Source of the DNA: Rehmannia glutinosa
Taxonomy: Eukaryota > Streptophyta > Magnoliopsida > Lamiales > Orobanchaceae
Direction of reading: 5' to 3'
NCBI GenBank assembly: GCA_016081115.2
Contig: JABTTQ020003408.1
Coordinates: 1-64,000 of the forward strand
DNA: 64,000 bases
The notes below the pieces were generated by a model that did no database searches, had not been told where the DNA came from, and saw only the letters and a program-made list of their open reading frames with translations. Shown here one piece after another: positions 22,378 through 33,184 of this stretch (its first letter is position 1; every line of letters begins with the position of its first letter). The position numbers and the translations under genes were made by a program.

Positions 22378-23740
22378 CATGCCTACTCGTCGCCGAATCT
22401 GGAAGCGAGACCGCCGGTAGCAACACAGAGGAAAGTATTAGTACAGAGACCCACGAGGAGGATACTAACGAAAGCAAGGATCCCGATATGGCGGATGAAC
22501 AACAAAAAACCATGTACGACTCACGCCAAGCCATCTATGGACGGACGCCGTCTAGTATCGTAAGGCCCGCCATTGCGTACCAATAATTTCAAATCAAACC
22601 GAATGTCATTCAAATGGTGCAACAATTTGTCCAATTCGACGGCTTACCATTTAAGATCCAAATAATCATATCGCGAATTTCCTCGAAATTTGCGATACTT
22701 TCAAAATAAATGGAGTCTCCGCGATGCCATCCGTTTACGCTTGTTCCCATTTACTCTTCGGGACGGGCTAAACAATGGCTAAACACTTTACCGAAGGGAA
22801 CAATCACAACATGGAGCATTATGGCGGAAAAATTCCTTTTAAAGTATTTCCCACCCGCTAAAACCGCACGATTGAGGAATGAGATCTCTTCATTCACTCA
22901 AGAGGACGATGAAACCTTGTACGACACTTGGGAGAGATTCAAAGAATTGTTGCGAAAATGCCCACATCATGGTCTTCCCATTTGGATGCAAGTCCAAACA
23001 TTTTACAATGGGTTGCTCTCATCGACAAGACAGATGATTGATGCGGCGCGGGAGGAACATTGAACAATAAGACACCCAAGCCGCCAAGATCTCATAGAAG
23101 GAATGGCCATGAATGGCTATCAATGGCAATCCGCACGAGGAAAACCAAAGTCGGTGGGAGTATATAATGCGGACGCGGTGGTGACACTAGCCGCACAGGT
23201 CGAAGCTCTAACTCAGAAAATCGACGGGTTGGCAGCTCCAAAACCACCAACACAACAAGCCTTCTCATGCGAGACTTGTGGAGGATCGCACAACCACCAA
23301 GATTGCCCTCACGCAATACCGCCGCATGAACAAGTGGATTATCTAGGTAATCAATCTCGACCCTTTCAAAATAATCCTTTCAAAGAACACTTACAATCCA
23401 GGTTGGCGTCAACACCCGAACTTTAGTTGGGGAAATCAAGGTCGTCAAGCCTAATCCAAACGCACTCCCCAATTAAATCCCGCACCTCCCGGTTTCAACC
23501 GCGAAAACCAAGTTTGGAGGACTTATTGTCCAAATTCGTCAAACAACGGAAACCCGTTTCACGCCACCGAAACATCCTTAAGGAACCAAGAAGCATCCAT
23601 TCGCAACTTGGAAAATCAAATTGGTCAAATTGCCAAAATGATCTCCGAAAGGCCACAAGGAGTTTACCTAGCAACACCGAGCCAAATCCAAGAGAACAGG
23701 TAAAAGCAATTACTCTAAGGAGTGGAACAAAACTAGACGA
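22378..23740 (+). pseudogene. Gag (Retrotrans_gag) of the inner Athila
   Basis: It probably starts at the ATG at 22378 (MPTRRRIWKRD...). A frameshift comes within about 40 bases and more follow. At 22710-23063 the capsid signature is clear: GRAKQWLNTLPKGTITTWS, EKFLLKYFPPAKTARLRNEI and FTQEDDETLYDTWERFKELL. At 23103-23426 come a linker VEALTQKIDGL and a zinc-knuckle-like CETCGGSHNHQDCP. The protein would have been the structural particle protein. The frame changes show it is not functional. Confidence 0.85.
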
Positions 23741-23746
23741 AGACGG

Positions 23747-24670
23747 ATGCGGAGGACGAACCCACGCCCATACAACAAAAAAAGACAAACAGTATCCAAG
23801 GAAACAAAGAAAATGGTACCGAATTCCAACCACCTATTCCGTATCCAAGTCGATTTGCGTAAGGACAAACTTGACGACCAATTTGGTAAGTTCTTGGATT
23901 TATTTAAACAATTGCACATCAATATTCCTTTTGTTGAAGCCCTTTCACAGATGCCAAAATATGCCAAGTTCCTAAAAGATCTTCTTTCAAATAAGAAGAA
24001 GCTTGAAGAAATATCCATGGTGCAATTAAATGAGGAATGCTCGGCAATTTTGCAAAACAAGTTACCTCAAGAAAATCAAAGATCCGGGAGTTTTACTATT
24101 CCTTGTCATGTCGGTAATTTGACTGTTGATCGGGCATTGGCTGATTTAGGGGCTAGCATTAATTTGATGCCTTATGATTTATTCAAACAAATGGGTCTAG
24201 GAGAGCCAAAACCAACTAGGATGAGCCTGCAATTAGCTGACAGATCTATTAAATATCCTAGAGGCATTGTTGAACATGTCTTGGTCAAAGTCGATAAGTT
24301 TATATTTCCTGTCGATTTTGTAATTCTTGATATGCATACAGATGTCGAAGTCCCTTTGATCCTAGGGCGTCCATTTTTAGCTACTGCTAAGGCAATCATT
24401 GACGTGCATGATGGCAAACTAATTTTAAGAGTCGAAGATGAACAAGTCATTTTTAAAATCGCTACATCAATGAAAAATACGATAGATAAAGATGACTCCT
24501 GTTTTGCTATTGATCTTATCGATATGGAGATAACCAACTCTCTACCAAGCATGATTTCTAACGAATTCTTGGAGACTTGTATTGTTCAAAGTGCAGGTAT
24601 ATCGGATGAAAACCCCTTTCTTAGGGAATCCGTACTCGCATTGGAGGAAAACGAACCAACGAGCACGTAA
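23747..24670 (+). CDS. Aspartic protease region of the inner Athila (open frame)
   Basis: One uninterrupted frame of about 307 codons. The N-terminal part holds PFVEALSQMPKYAKFLKDLL and KKLEEISMVQLNEECSAIL, the usual Athila spacer. The retropepsin follows: FTIPCHVGNLTVDRALADLG with the active site DLGASINLMP, then LADRSIKYPRGIVEHVLVKV and VPLILGRPFLATAKAIIDV, the second conserved strand. It would cleave the polyprotein. It is the best-preserved domain in this element, but it is separated from gag and RT by frameshifts and has no start of its own. Confidence 0.85.
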   Translation: MRRTNPRPYNKKRQTVSKETKKMVPNSNHLFRIQVDLRKDKLDDQFGKFLDLFKQLHINIPFVEALSQMPKYAKFLKDLLSNKKKLEEISMVQLNEECSAILQNKLPQENQRSGSFTIPCHVGNLTVDRALADLGASINLMPYDLFKQMGLGEPKPTRMSLQLADRSIKYPRGIVEHVLVKVDKFIFPVDFVILDMHTDVEVPLILGRPFLATAKAIIDVHDGKLILRVEDEQVIFKIATSMKNTIDKDDSCFAIDLIDMEITNSLPSMISNEFLETCIVQSAGISDENPFLRESVLALEENEPTST

Positions 24671-24679
24671 AGGGTTCGA

Positions 24680-25804
24680 AAAATTGAAAACTCAGTGGGG
24701 CATATCAAACCATCCATTGAGGATCCACCCTTGTTGAGTGGGAAGGAGTTACCCGAACACTTGAATATGCATTTCTAGCCGAGAACGCCAAACTTCCCGT
24801 AATTATTTCCTCCAATTTATCTTCTCATCAAAAGGATAGATTGTTGGCAATATTACGGGAACATAAAAAGGCCATCGCTTGGAAAATCTCGACATTCGAG
24901 GGATCAATCCTTCCTTTTGCACTCACAAGATTCTCGATGGAGGAAAACTTCAAGCCGGTTGTTCTACCTCGGCGTCGCTAAATCCAAACATGAAAGAGGT
25001 AGTTAAAGCGAGAGAGGTAATCAAACTACTAGATCTTTGTGCTCATCTATCCAATCTCGACAAGCAATGGGTAAGTCGGTTCAAGTGGTCCCAAAGAAAG
25101 GTGGGATGACGGTGGTACCAAATGAAAAGAATGAACTTATTCCGATGCGAACGTAATAACAGTTGGCGAGTTTGCATCGACACGACGACTTAACGATGCT
25201 ACTCGCAAGGACCACTTTCCCTTACCTTTTATTGATCAAATGCTTGAACGCTTATCTGGTCACCTCTATTATTGCTTCCTTGATGGCATGTCAGGTTATT
25301 TTCAGATCCGATAGCAGGAGGACCAAGAGAAAACCACTTTCACTTGCTCCCTACGGTACTTTCGCATTTATAGACGCATGCCTTTTGGGTTGTGCAACGC
25401 ACCAAAGAACTTTTCAACGTTGTATGCTTGCCATCTTCGACGAGTTTGTAGAGGAAATCATGGAAGTCTTCATGGATGACTCTTCGGTTTTTGGGGATTC
25501 ATTCGATCTTTGTCTTGCAAATCTTAAAAAAGTCCTTGTTCGTTGCGAAGAGACTAACCTGGTACTTAACTGGGAAAAGTGCCACTTCATGGTACAAGAA
25601 GGTATTGTTTTGGGGCATAAAATTTCTTGCAGGGGAATTGAAGTTGACAAAGCGAAAGTTGATACAATTTCCAAATTGCCACCGCCCGCCTCGGTGAAGG
25701 CTATCCGAAGCTTTTTGGGGCACGCCGGGTTTTACAGCGCTTTATCAAAGATTTTTCAAAAATCGCCCGCCGCTTACTCGCTTTTAGAAAAGGATGCGTT
25801 TTGA
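24680..25804 (+). pseudogene. Reverse transcriptase (RVT_1) of the inner Athila
   Basis: A broken frame. It holds GINPSFCTHKI, then VVPNEKNELIP-type text, then WRVCID-RRLND near 25150. Further on come CYCFLDGMSGYF near 25280, TFTC-YGTFA near 25350 and FQRCMLAIFDEFVEEIMEVF. The catalytic motif FMDDSSVFG lies at about 25465, and VLGHKISCRGIEVDKAKVD and SFLGHAGFY follow. These are the conserved blocks of Gypsy RT in order. Several frameshifts at 25080-25420 make it dead. Confidence 0.85.
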
Positions 25805-26330
25805 TATCAACGATGAATGTCTCCAAGCATTCAACACTTTGAAAGAAAAACTCACCACTTCTCCCATCATGGTGGCTCCGGATTGGTCTCAACCGTTCGA
25901 ACTCATGTGTGATGCTAGTGACTATGCGGTAGGAGCGGTACTTGGGCAACGAAAAGATAAACATTTCCGCCAATTTACTATGCAAGTAAGACTTTGAATC
26001 GCTCAATCCCACTATACAACTACCTAAAAGGAACTACTTGCAGTGGTTTTCGCTTTGACAAATTTCGGTCATACTTGATTCTATCCAAAGTCATTGTTTA
26101 TACGGATCACTCGCTTTACGCTATTTGCTCGACAAAAATGACGCAAAACCACGACCGATTCGATGGGTTCTCTTACTCCAAGAATTCGATGTGGAGATCA
26201 AAGATAAACGGTGCCGAAAATCTTGCCGCCGACCACCTATCTCGGCTTGAGCACTCCGGCACCGATGAGCAACACAATGGACATATCAACGATTCTTTCC
26301 CGGATGAGCAACTTTGCCCTTAACTCAATT
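25794..26330 (+). pseudogene. RNase H of the inner Athila
   Basis: AFNTLKEKLTTSPIMVAPDW and FELMCDASDYAVGAVLGQRK mark the start of the Gypsy RNase H with its catalytic Asp. In other frames come ELLAVVFA-FDKFRSYL, VYTDHS-L and NLAADHLSRLE at the end. There are at least three frameshifts. Confidence 0.85.
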
Positions 26331-27638
26331 TCAATTGATATTCCTTGGTTTGCAGATTTCGCTAATTATCTTGCAGAAAAATTCTCCCAAAAGGGATGAC
26401 CCATCAACAAAAGAAGAAATTTTTCGGACCTCAAGTATTATATTTGGGACGATCCCCACCTCTTCCGAGTTTGTGCGGATCAAATCATACGAAGGTGTGT
26501 TGCACTTCCCGAAACCATCTCCATTTTGAATCATTGTCACAAAGGACCCACTGGTGGACATTATCAAGCAAATACTACGGCACGCAAGGTCCTTTGAGTC
26601 GGGTTTTTATTGGCCTACACTTTTCAAGGACGCAAAACGGTATGTTGAAACTTGTGATAGTTGTCAACGAACAGGGAATATTTCTCGAAGAAATGAAATG
26701 CCCCAAAACGGTATACTTGTTGGTGAAATTTTTTATGTTTGGGGTATTGATTTTATGGGACCTTTTCCGTCGTTTGGCAATAAATATATTTTGGTAGCCG
26801 TTGACTACGTGTCTAAATGGGTAGAGGCTCAAGCTTTACCTAAAAATGATGCTCGAGTGGTGGTGCATTTTCTCAAAAACTTTTACCCGGTTTGGTACAC
26901 CACGAGCCATCATTAGCGATAGAGGCACTCACTTTTGTAATAATCAATTTGATAAGGTTTTAAAACGTTATGGTGTCACACACCGAGTCGCGACCGCTTA
27001 TCATCCCCAAACTAGCGGTCAAGTCGAAGTGTCCAACCGCGAATTAAAACGAATTTTGGAAAAACGGTTGGGCACTCTCGCAAGGATTGGTCCTCAACTC
27101 GATGATGCCCTTTGGGCTTATAGAACGGCTTTCAAAACGCCAATAGGGACTACCCCATACCGACTGCCTATGGTAAAGCATGTCATTTGCCGGTTGAGCT
27201 TGAACATAAAGCCTTTTGGGCTATTAAAATGCTTAATTATGATTTGTCAAGTGCATGAAATAACCGTTTATTGCAGATTAACGAACTCGAAGAATGGCGA
27301 AATTCTAAGCATACGAGAATTCGAAAATTTACAAGGAATGAACGAAACAATGGCATGACAAGCACATTAAGCACACGAGGGAATTCCAACCGGTGATCGG
27401 TGTTACTATTCAACTCCCGACTTCGCATATTTCCGGGTAAGTTAAAATCCAGGTGGTCCGGGCCATTCATCATTACTCAAGTGTTTCTTTACTTTAACTA
27501 TCGAAATTACACACAAGGAAATGGGCACCTTTAAGGTAAACGGACACCGCCCGAAGCTTTATTTTGGGGGCACCATCGATGATAAGTATAGAGATTCCCT
27601 CAAGCTTGAGGATCTCCCAAATACATCACACAATTAGA
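26331..27638 (+). pseudogene. Integrase of the inner Athila
   Basis: The H2C2 zinc-binding part is seen as HARSFESGFYWPTLF and YVETCDSCQRTGNISRRNEM. The rve core has GIDFMGPFPSFGNKYILVAV DYVSKWVEAQALPKND (first Asp), ISDRGTHFCNNQF near 26912 (second Asp) and TSGQVEVSNRELKRILEK near 27015 (Glu). At the C-terminus WAYRTAFKTPIGTTPYRL is followed by LKSRWSGPF-type sequence near 27440 and a stop at 27636-27638. No chromodomain is present, as expected for Athila. There are frameshifts at about 26910 and 27160. Confidence 0.88.
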
Positions 27639-27654
27639 GGTGAATCACCCAGCT

Positions 27655-27691
27655 ATACGACATTAAAAAGCGCTACCCGGGAGGCAACCCG
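27655..27691 (+). ncRNA. Conserved post-pol hairpin, inner Athila
   Basis: Just after the pol stop lies AAGCGCTACC followed by the hairpin CGGG-AGGCAA-CCCG (27678-27691). The outer element has the same loop and a changed but still pairing stem at 33082-33101, after the same kind of upstream text. It is possibly a structured RNA element. Its function is unknown to me. Confidence 0.55.
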
Positions 27692-27784
27692 ATGATTTTT
27701 GTGTCAATTTGTTTCAAATTTTTACTTAGGATTCATTTTTTTACTCGGGATGATATTTAATTAAAAAAAAAAAGGGAAAAATTA

Positions 27785-28005
27785 CAGCTCGGAACACGGC
27801 CGGGCCGTGTCTTCCGACATGGCCGTGTCAAAAAAAAAAATTTCCATTTTTTCCTTAAAAAAAAAAAAAAATGAAAATTGGCCCGAACACGGCCGGGCCG
27901 TGTCGCCCGACACGCCCGTGTTCGGGCCCAAAACTTTTAATCACCAAACAGCCCGGAACACGGCCAGGCCGTGTCGCCCGACACGGCCGTGTCCGGGCTG
28001 TACAA
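27785..28005. repeat. Internal GC palindrome block, inner Athila
   Basis: ACACGGCC-G-GGCCGTGT occurs near 27786-27802 and again near 27889-27905, and ACACGGCC-A-GGCCGTGT near 27958-27974. ACACGGCCGTGT lies near 27981-27992, and variants lie between. This is the same palindrome family as in this element's LTRs, placed between pol and the 3' ORF, and split by poly-A runs at 27830-27870. Confidence 0.85.
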
Positions 28006-28059
28006 AAAAACAGGGGAGCAGCGTTTTTGTTGTGTTTTTTCAAATTTTCCCCATTTTTT

Positions 28060-28810
28060 CTTATTTCTAAACCCTAAAACCTCTTCTTCCTCCCCAAAAT
28101 TTCCCCCAAATCTCTCTAACACTCCCATTTAAACTCAAATTCTTCCATAAAACACCATCTTTCCTCCATTGCCAACACTTCTACCGATTGATTGTTGGGA
28201 ATTTTGTGGGTTTTTGGGAGATTTCTCTTGTGGGTTTCTATTTCAAGGTATGATTTTCTATGTTATTATTATTTTTTTTTTTGTGTTTAATTTCATCATT
28301 TTTATGCTTTCAATTTGTTCATAAATGTTTGAAATTTCTATCATTTAGGGCTTTTTTATTTAACTTATATTTTGGGAATTTTTATGCCTAATTCTTTGTG
28401 TTGAAGATGAGGGTATTTTTGGATTTTTATGGTGATGATGTTGGCCCTATGTGCTATTGAAATTTGTATGGGTAAAATCATGTGAAGTCAATTGTTGGAA
28501 TTCTCTTGCTTAATTTCACCAAATTGGTCCTAAACGAATGAAAGGGTTTAGTGTTGCCTAAATATAACGATATGAGCGTTTGTTGATTGATTGATTGTTA
28601 GAATCATATGATTGATCATGAGTGGAAACCATGCTTTGTTGTAACTTACTTGCTATTTTGATGAGAACTTGAAGGTGATGGGATGATGTTGTTGTTGGGA
28701 ATTTAATTGAGGCATGGTTTTTATAGGATAGTTGGTTTTCAAAGAAATATTAATAGTAACTGTCCTTGTATTGCATGTTGCTATCAAAAAATTCCTTTTT
28801 CAGGACTACC
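28060..28810 (+). promoter_or_regulatory. Leader with a probable intron before the env-position ORF
   Basis: TTCTAAACCCTAAAACCTCT at 28064 begins a pyrimidine-rich stretch that looks like a plant 5' untranslated region, with the AAACCCTAA telo-box. AAG-GTATGA at 28245-28253 is a good donor. TTCCTTTTTCAG ending at 28803 is a good acceptor, eight bases before the ATG at 28811. The implied intron is 28248-28803 (556 bp). Athila env-like ORFs are thought to be expressed from spliced RNA, and this layout would also suit an internal promoter. The reading is inferred from sequence only. Confidence 0.5.
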
Positions 28811-30136
28811 ATGTCAAAACGAAGTCGAGTTACCACTCCTTCCGGGTCTGGGGGACCCTCTGGCTCTCGCCGCCCCTCCCGGGCTAATCCACCAAGTAAT
28901 CGTCACGGCATTCTATTCCGGGATGACGAGCAAGCAACCCGATATCAACAATTATTGAGTAAACCATTGCACAACACCAGGTATCCGGACGCCATGACAT
29001 TAGAGACCCTTGGGCTACAAGAAGATATTGATTGGATGTTTGAACAAGTTGGGTGGGGACAATTCATGGGTGCGAAAGCACCAACTTATGAGCGCGCCAC
29101 TCTGGAGTTCCTTAGCTCATTTAACGCCGAAATCCTCACGGAACTCATGCTGTGGACGGACTCATCTCTTTTCGCTTGTTCAATCAAGAGTATACATTGA
29201 CTCTTGCCGACTTCAATCAAATATATGGTCTTCCAATTGATGGTAACAGACGCTTTCCTAGCGACTTTAATGCACAGCGGTTTTGGAATGAAATAGCTCC
29301 TTCATATGACTATGTTGCTTCTGCTAAAGTATCACGCCGTAATAAATCCTTGTTTTCGTTATATGCATCGTGTGATGGCTAGCACACTTTTCGGTAGGGG
29401 GGAAAGTGACGGGAATTTGAGGAAGGACGAGCTATTGTTTTTATGGGCTATGGTCTATGGCAAACACCTTGACACCGGGTCTCACTTAGCACGCCATTTT
29501 TAAAGTCGGGCGGGGGGCGAATGTAGTAAAATTCTTGTTGGAGGCCTAATTACTCCAATTGCTCTTCACTTCGAGCATGACTTAACGGATTTACAACAAG
29601 CGCGAGGAAGCAATCGTATTGATCTCGAGGTATGTACTGCCATAAAATTAATTGAAAGAATCAATGATCAATTTTGCTTACTTTTTCGACATACATCCCA
29701 ACGACTATTACTTTCGACCCGGCACGAACTACAATTCTTAATCGTGACAATTGGTTGATGGGTATGCGACACAATCCAGGAGGATGACAGGTCGCCTCGA
29801 ACTACCTCCCATAGAGGATGATGCTCCCGAATCCCCATCTCCTCCAAGGGGTTCACCAACCCATACTCCTTCATCTCACCCACCACCACCACCGGCACCA
29901 CATGAACAAGTCAATCTTCAAGCTATCCTACAGGAGCAGCAACATCAAAGAGACATGCTAGCATATCAACAAACGATGCTTGAACGCCAAAGAATATGCT
30001 TGACCGCCAACAACAAATGATGGAGCAATTTGGCGTCATTAGGGATATTCGAGAGGACCAACAACAACAAAATGCCCTTTTCTCTCAACTCCATCAATGG
30101 CACCTCTCTCAAGGACACTTCCCACCACCGTCATAA
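28811..30136 (+). pseudogene. Env-position ORF of the inner Athila (ATHILA ORF-1-like)
   Basis: The ATG at 28811 follows the predicted acceptor. The N-terminus is Ser/Pro/Arg-rich (MSKRSRVTTPSGSGGPSGSR). Then come LQEDIDWMFEQVGWGQFM and ATLEFLSSFNAE. After a frameshift near 29160 come ISFRLFNQEYTLTLADFNQI YGLP and later MASTLFGRGESDGNLRKDEL LFLWAMVYG. This pattern matches the ATHILA ORF-1 family (Pfam PF03078, from memory). The C-terminus is Pro-rich, then Gln-rich, ending at 30134-30136. No signal peptide or membrane helix is seen, so calling it an envelope protein rests only on position. At least two frameshifts are present. Confidence 0.7.
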
Positions 30137-31168
30137 GGTCGTATTTGTCTTTGTCTTAGTTGTCGTTTCCTTTGCTCCACTTTGTATCCCATCTCCTCTT
30201 CACATTGGGGACAATGTGACCCTTGAAGTTGGGGGTGGCGAGATTTGTTAGAACGCTTGGATTTGAACTATTTTCTTTAGCTTTGCGTGTTTTAGCTTTC
30301 TTTGTGGATATTTCATTTTCTTTTTACGCACCTTATCAATACCTTGCAAACAAACATGAGGTAATTTTTTTTACAATTAGATAGGTTAGTTGTGGATTGG
30401 TTATGACCATTTTTATCCCGAAAAAGTCATCTTTTTGAAAACTCAAATTGCCAAAATGTTTTTAAATTGCGTGACTCTAGTAAAAGGATGAATTTGGCCA
30501 AAAGAGTTTAATGTCATGAAGTTAGCTTGGACTTTGCTTAAATCTAGATACTTTGTGTCATGATCACTAGAGAAACCACAACTCGGGTTAAAAAAAATGT
30601 GCTAATACTGTTATATAAAGGGACAAATCGAGGTTATATTCCTCTGTTTGTTGTTGCTTAGTAACTAGGAGCATTCATGAGCCCCATGTTTGTCTCTTAC
30701 GTAAAACGGCGACACAAATATGAATATGGGACACCACCCTAGGAGTTTTTGAAAAAGACATTCAAAATTTAAACCTAGTGGAAGTTTGCCTCAAAAATGT
30801 CCTGATTTTATAATTATATTTGCAATAATAAAAAATAAAAAAAAAAAAATTTGAAAAGACCCGAGTTTTGGACTTCTCCTTTTATCATTACATTTTTGTA
30901 TTTGATCTAAGCATATGAACGACAAATTTTTCGTGATATGACAACTGTGATGTTTTGAACGATTCCAATTATTGAAGTCACTCTCTTTTTAACAAATTGG
31001 TTGATTTGAAAAACGGATGGATTGACTTAATTGGGAAGGAAAAGGTTAGCAGTTCACTTCAATCATGTCGAAATTGTGAAAATAGATATCTTTTTTTTTG
31101 TTTTCAACCCATCTCTTTGTTTTAAAAATTGCTTGAGGACAAGCAAAATTTCCAAGTTGGAGGCGGTT
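30137..31168 (+). other. 3' untranslated tail and polypurine tracts, inner Athila
   Basis: Non-coding. It begins with CATTGGGGACAATGTG and the purine tract GAAGTTGGGGGTGGCGAG near 30218-30236. It ends with GAGGACAAGC-, then AAGTTGGAGGCGG immediately before the 3' LTR, which is the likely plus-strand primer. The earlier tract looks like a second, internal copy of this signal. Confidence 0.6.
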
Positions 31169-32877
31169 TGATAAGTGTCATTTGCATATATTTTGTATTA
31201 TTAATTCAATAGTTTTTGGATTGTTTTGTTAGAAAAATCATAGTTTCTCAAGTATTTCTATAGCATTTCATCATGTGATGTGTTTAACATTATAGGTGGA
31301 GCAATTTGGAGCAATGTGAAGCCAATATTACTTGAAAAAGGCAAGAAAATCACTCAACATGACTTGGGGTGTTAAGTAACATGGCCATGTTCAAAAAGAA
31401 GGAAATAAATTGGATAAAAATTGGAAAAAGGGTCCAAAACGGCCAAACCGTGTCACCGAACACGGCCATGTTGAAGGGGATCAAAAGAGGAGGAAAAATC
31501 GCACAAAAAGCCCGAACACGGCCTGGCCGTGTCGTCATAACACGCCTGGCCGTGTTGCCTGGCCGTGTTGTCCAACACGGCCGTGTCGGGCCCGCTTCCC
31601 AAAAAATTTTGTGCAAAGACGGCCTGGCCGTCTTTGCCCGACACTGGGCGTGTCCGGACCCCTTTTGCAACTTTTCTTTGCGGAATTTGGGGAAAACTCA
31701 CCAACCAACCCATTTTGGCCACTTTGGTACACTTTTAACACCCTATTTTTGTGAAACATGTCTCCATGTCCCCTCCCTCATCACTTGAATACAAGAATTC
31801 ACCAACCAACAAGGAAAATGGAGGCAATTGTTTAACAAAAGAGAGTACTATCAATGTATTGATTGCCTATAAAAGCCAAGGGTTGAAGTTGGGAGAGGTA
31901 TTCATTAGATAGTCAGGAAATATTCATTGTATTCATTTCATTAAGTAGAATTGGGATCAAGGGGTCTTGGAGAAGAAAGCTTGGGGCAATATTGGAGAAG
32001 AAGGCTTGGAGCAACATCATCAATCAAGGAAGAAGTCCATTGAGGTTTTGAGAAAGATAAGTACACCATGTCTACAATGCTTAAATCTTCTTGTGTAATT
32101 TACTCTTTTGTCAAAATCATGAGTAGCTAAAATCTTAGTGTTTGAGTGTAATGAACTCTAGAATGGATTTGTGATTGAGGTTTGTATGTTTTTAATAAAA
32201 TTCTCATGTCTTGTGTGATTCACTTATTTCATGCTTATCTTATTCGAGTTAATATTTCCGGTATATTGATTTGATATCTTTTCTTCATCGGGTAATCGAA
32301 AGATTTATGGTGAAAAAGAAATTGTATAAGTGAAAAGAGTTGCATGCAATCCTAGATATAGGACGACATAAATCTTCTGGATTAGGGTCAAACCTAATAT
32401 GGGAATTCATAAATCGTTATAATGCAATCTTGGGGGTTTTAACTAGAAAGAGATTTCAGTTAATCAACTTGAGATTAGGAGTTTTTCGCCTTGAGAAAGG
32501 GATTAACGTAAATCGAATTTCTACGGTCCACATAGCATGAGATTTTATTAAAAGAGGTTGGTTTTTGCTTAAGGGCTTATGGTTGAATCTTTTAACTTGT
32601 CAAATCACAAAAACATTCTAGAGGGATTTACATTCAAACACACTTCTATCTCTTGATTTCTTATTCTACAAATTTTACTTCATTTTTTACAATTTATAAT
32701 TTGTTTTCCTTTTTCTTCAAACACAAAACTCTGAAAATTATTAGATTAAATAACAAAAAGACGATAATTATTAGTACTTACAATCCTCGTGGGAATGACA
32801 CTCGGTACTCAATAATCTATACTATAAAACGATAGGTGCACTTGCCTACGGTTTTAAAGGTAGCTTTTGAGCCATCA
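31169..32877 (+). mobile_element. 3' LTR (B) of the inner Athila
   Basis: This LTR is 1709 bp, 57 bp longer than LTR A. Almost all of the difference is in the GC palindrome block. The TATA box TATAAAAG is at 31868-31875. It ends GCCATCA, followed by the target duplication ACGGA. Confidence 0.92.
31440..31665. repeat. GC palindrome block, inner 3' LTR
   Basis: It holds more units than LTR A: ACACGGCC-T-GGCCGTGT near 31515-31531, further CCTGGCCGTGTT copies, AACACGGCCGTGT near 31574, and a perfect hairpin with arms GCAAAGACGGCC and GGCCGTCTTTGC around one T at 31613-31637. Confidence 0.85.
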
Positions 32878-32882
32878 ACGGA

Positions 32883-33046
32883 CAACATGAGCATAACCCA
32901 GATCAAAATGTTCCAACACCAGGACTCCTGTACTTGCTTGGAGATCCCAAGTATGTATTACTAGATGCAAACAGAGAAAAAACGGTTCTTGACCACGATC
33001 CAAAACAACTAATATATGCATTCAAAGGTGGTACAAATCAAAATTA
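32883..33046 (+). pseudogene. Gag-like ORF of the outer element, 3' piece
   Basis: This continues the frame left at 20577, counting one copy of the target duplication. It shows LLYLLGDPKYVLLDANREK and ends TAA at 33044-33046. I do not recognise this C-terminus. The frame surviving across a 12.3 kb insertion indicates the ORF was open when the inner element arrived. Confidence 0.55.
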
Positions 33047-33081
33047 ACAAAGGCCGAGCTAAAGACGTTAAATATAGCGCT

Positions 33082-33101
33082 TGTTGGGAGGCAACCCAAC
33101 A
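33082..33101 (+). ncRNA. Conserved post-pol hairpin, outer element
   Basis: TGTTGGG-AGGCAA-CCCAACA is a seven-pair hairpin preceded by TATAGCGCT. It keeps the loop AGGCAA of the hairpin at 27678-27691 in the inner element, while stem bases differ and still pair. The distance from the ORF stop is about 35 bases here and 40 there. Confidence 0.6.
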
Positions 33102-33184
33102 GTTTGTGGTGTGATTTCTGTCTTTTTTTTGTTTTTTTTTTCGTTTTCTTTATAAAAAAAAAGAAAAATTACCTGATTTTACTG

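Larger units (their letters stand above)
20578..32877 (+). mobile_element. Inner Athila-type Gypsy element
   Basis: LTRs at 20578-22229 and 31169-32877 start TGATAAGTGTCA and end GCCATCA. The flanking 5-mers are ACAGA (20573-20577) and ACGGA (32878-32882), 4 of 5 identical. The interior carries gag, protease, RT, RNase H and integrase in Gypsy order, then a hairpin, a GC palindrome block and an ATHILA-type 3' ORF. All frames except protease are broken. Confidence 0.92.

Noticed and set aside
28811..30136. True viral envelope gene in the inner Athila
   Set aside because: No signal peptide, membrane helix or cleavage site is visible. Position alone does not justify the function.
20578..32877. 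Endogenous pararetrovirus (Caulimoviridae)
   Set aside because: It has LTRs with a target duplication, a Gypsy primer site and an integrase domain, all features of Athila rather than of caulimovirids.
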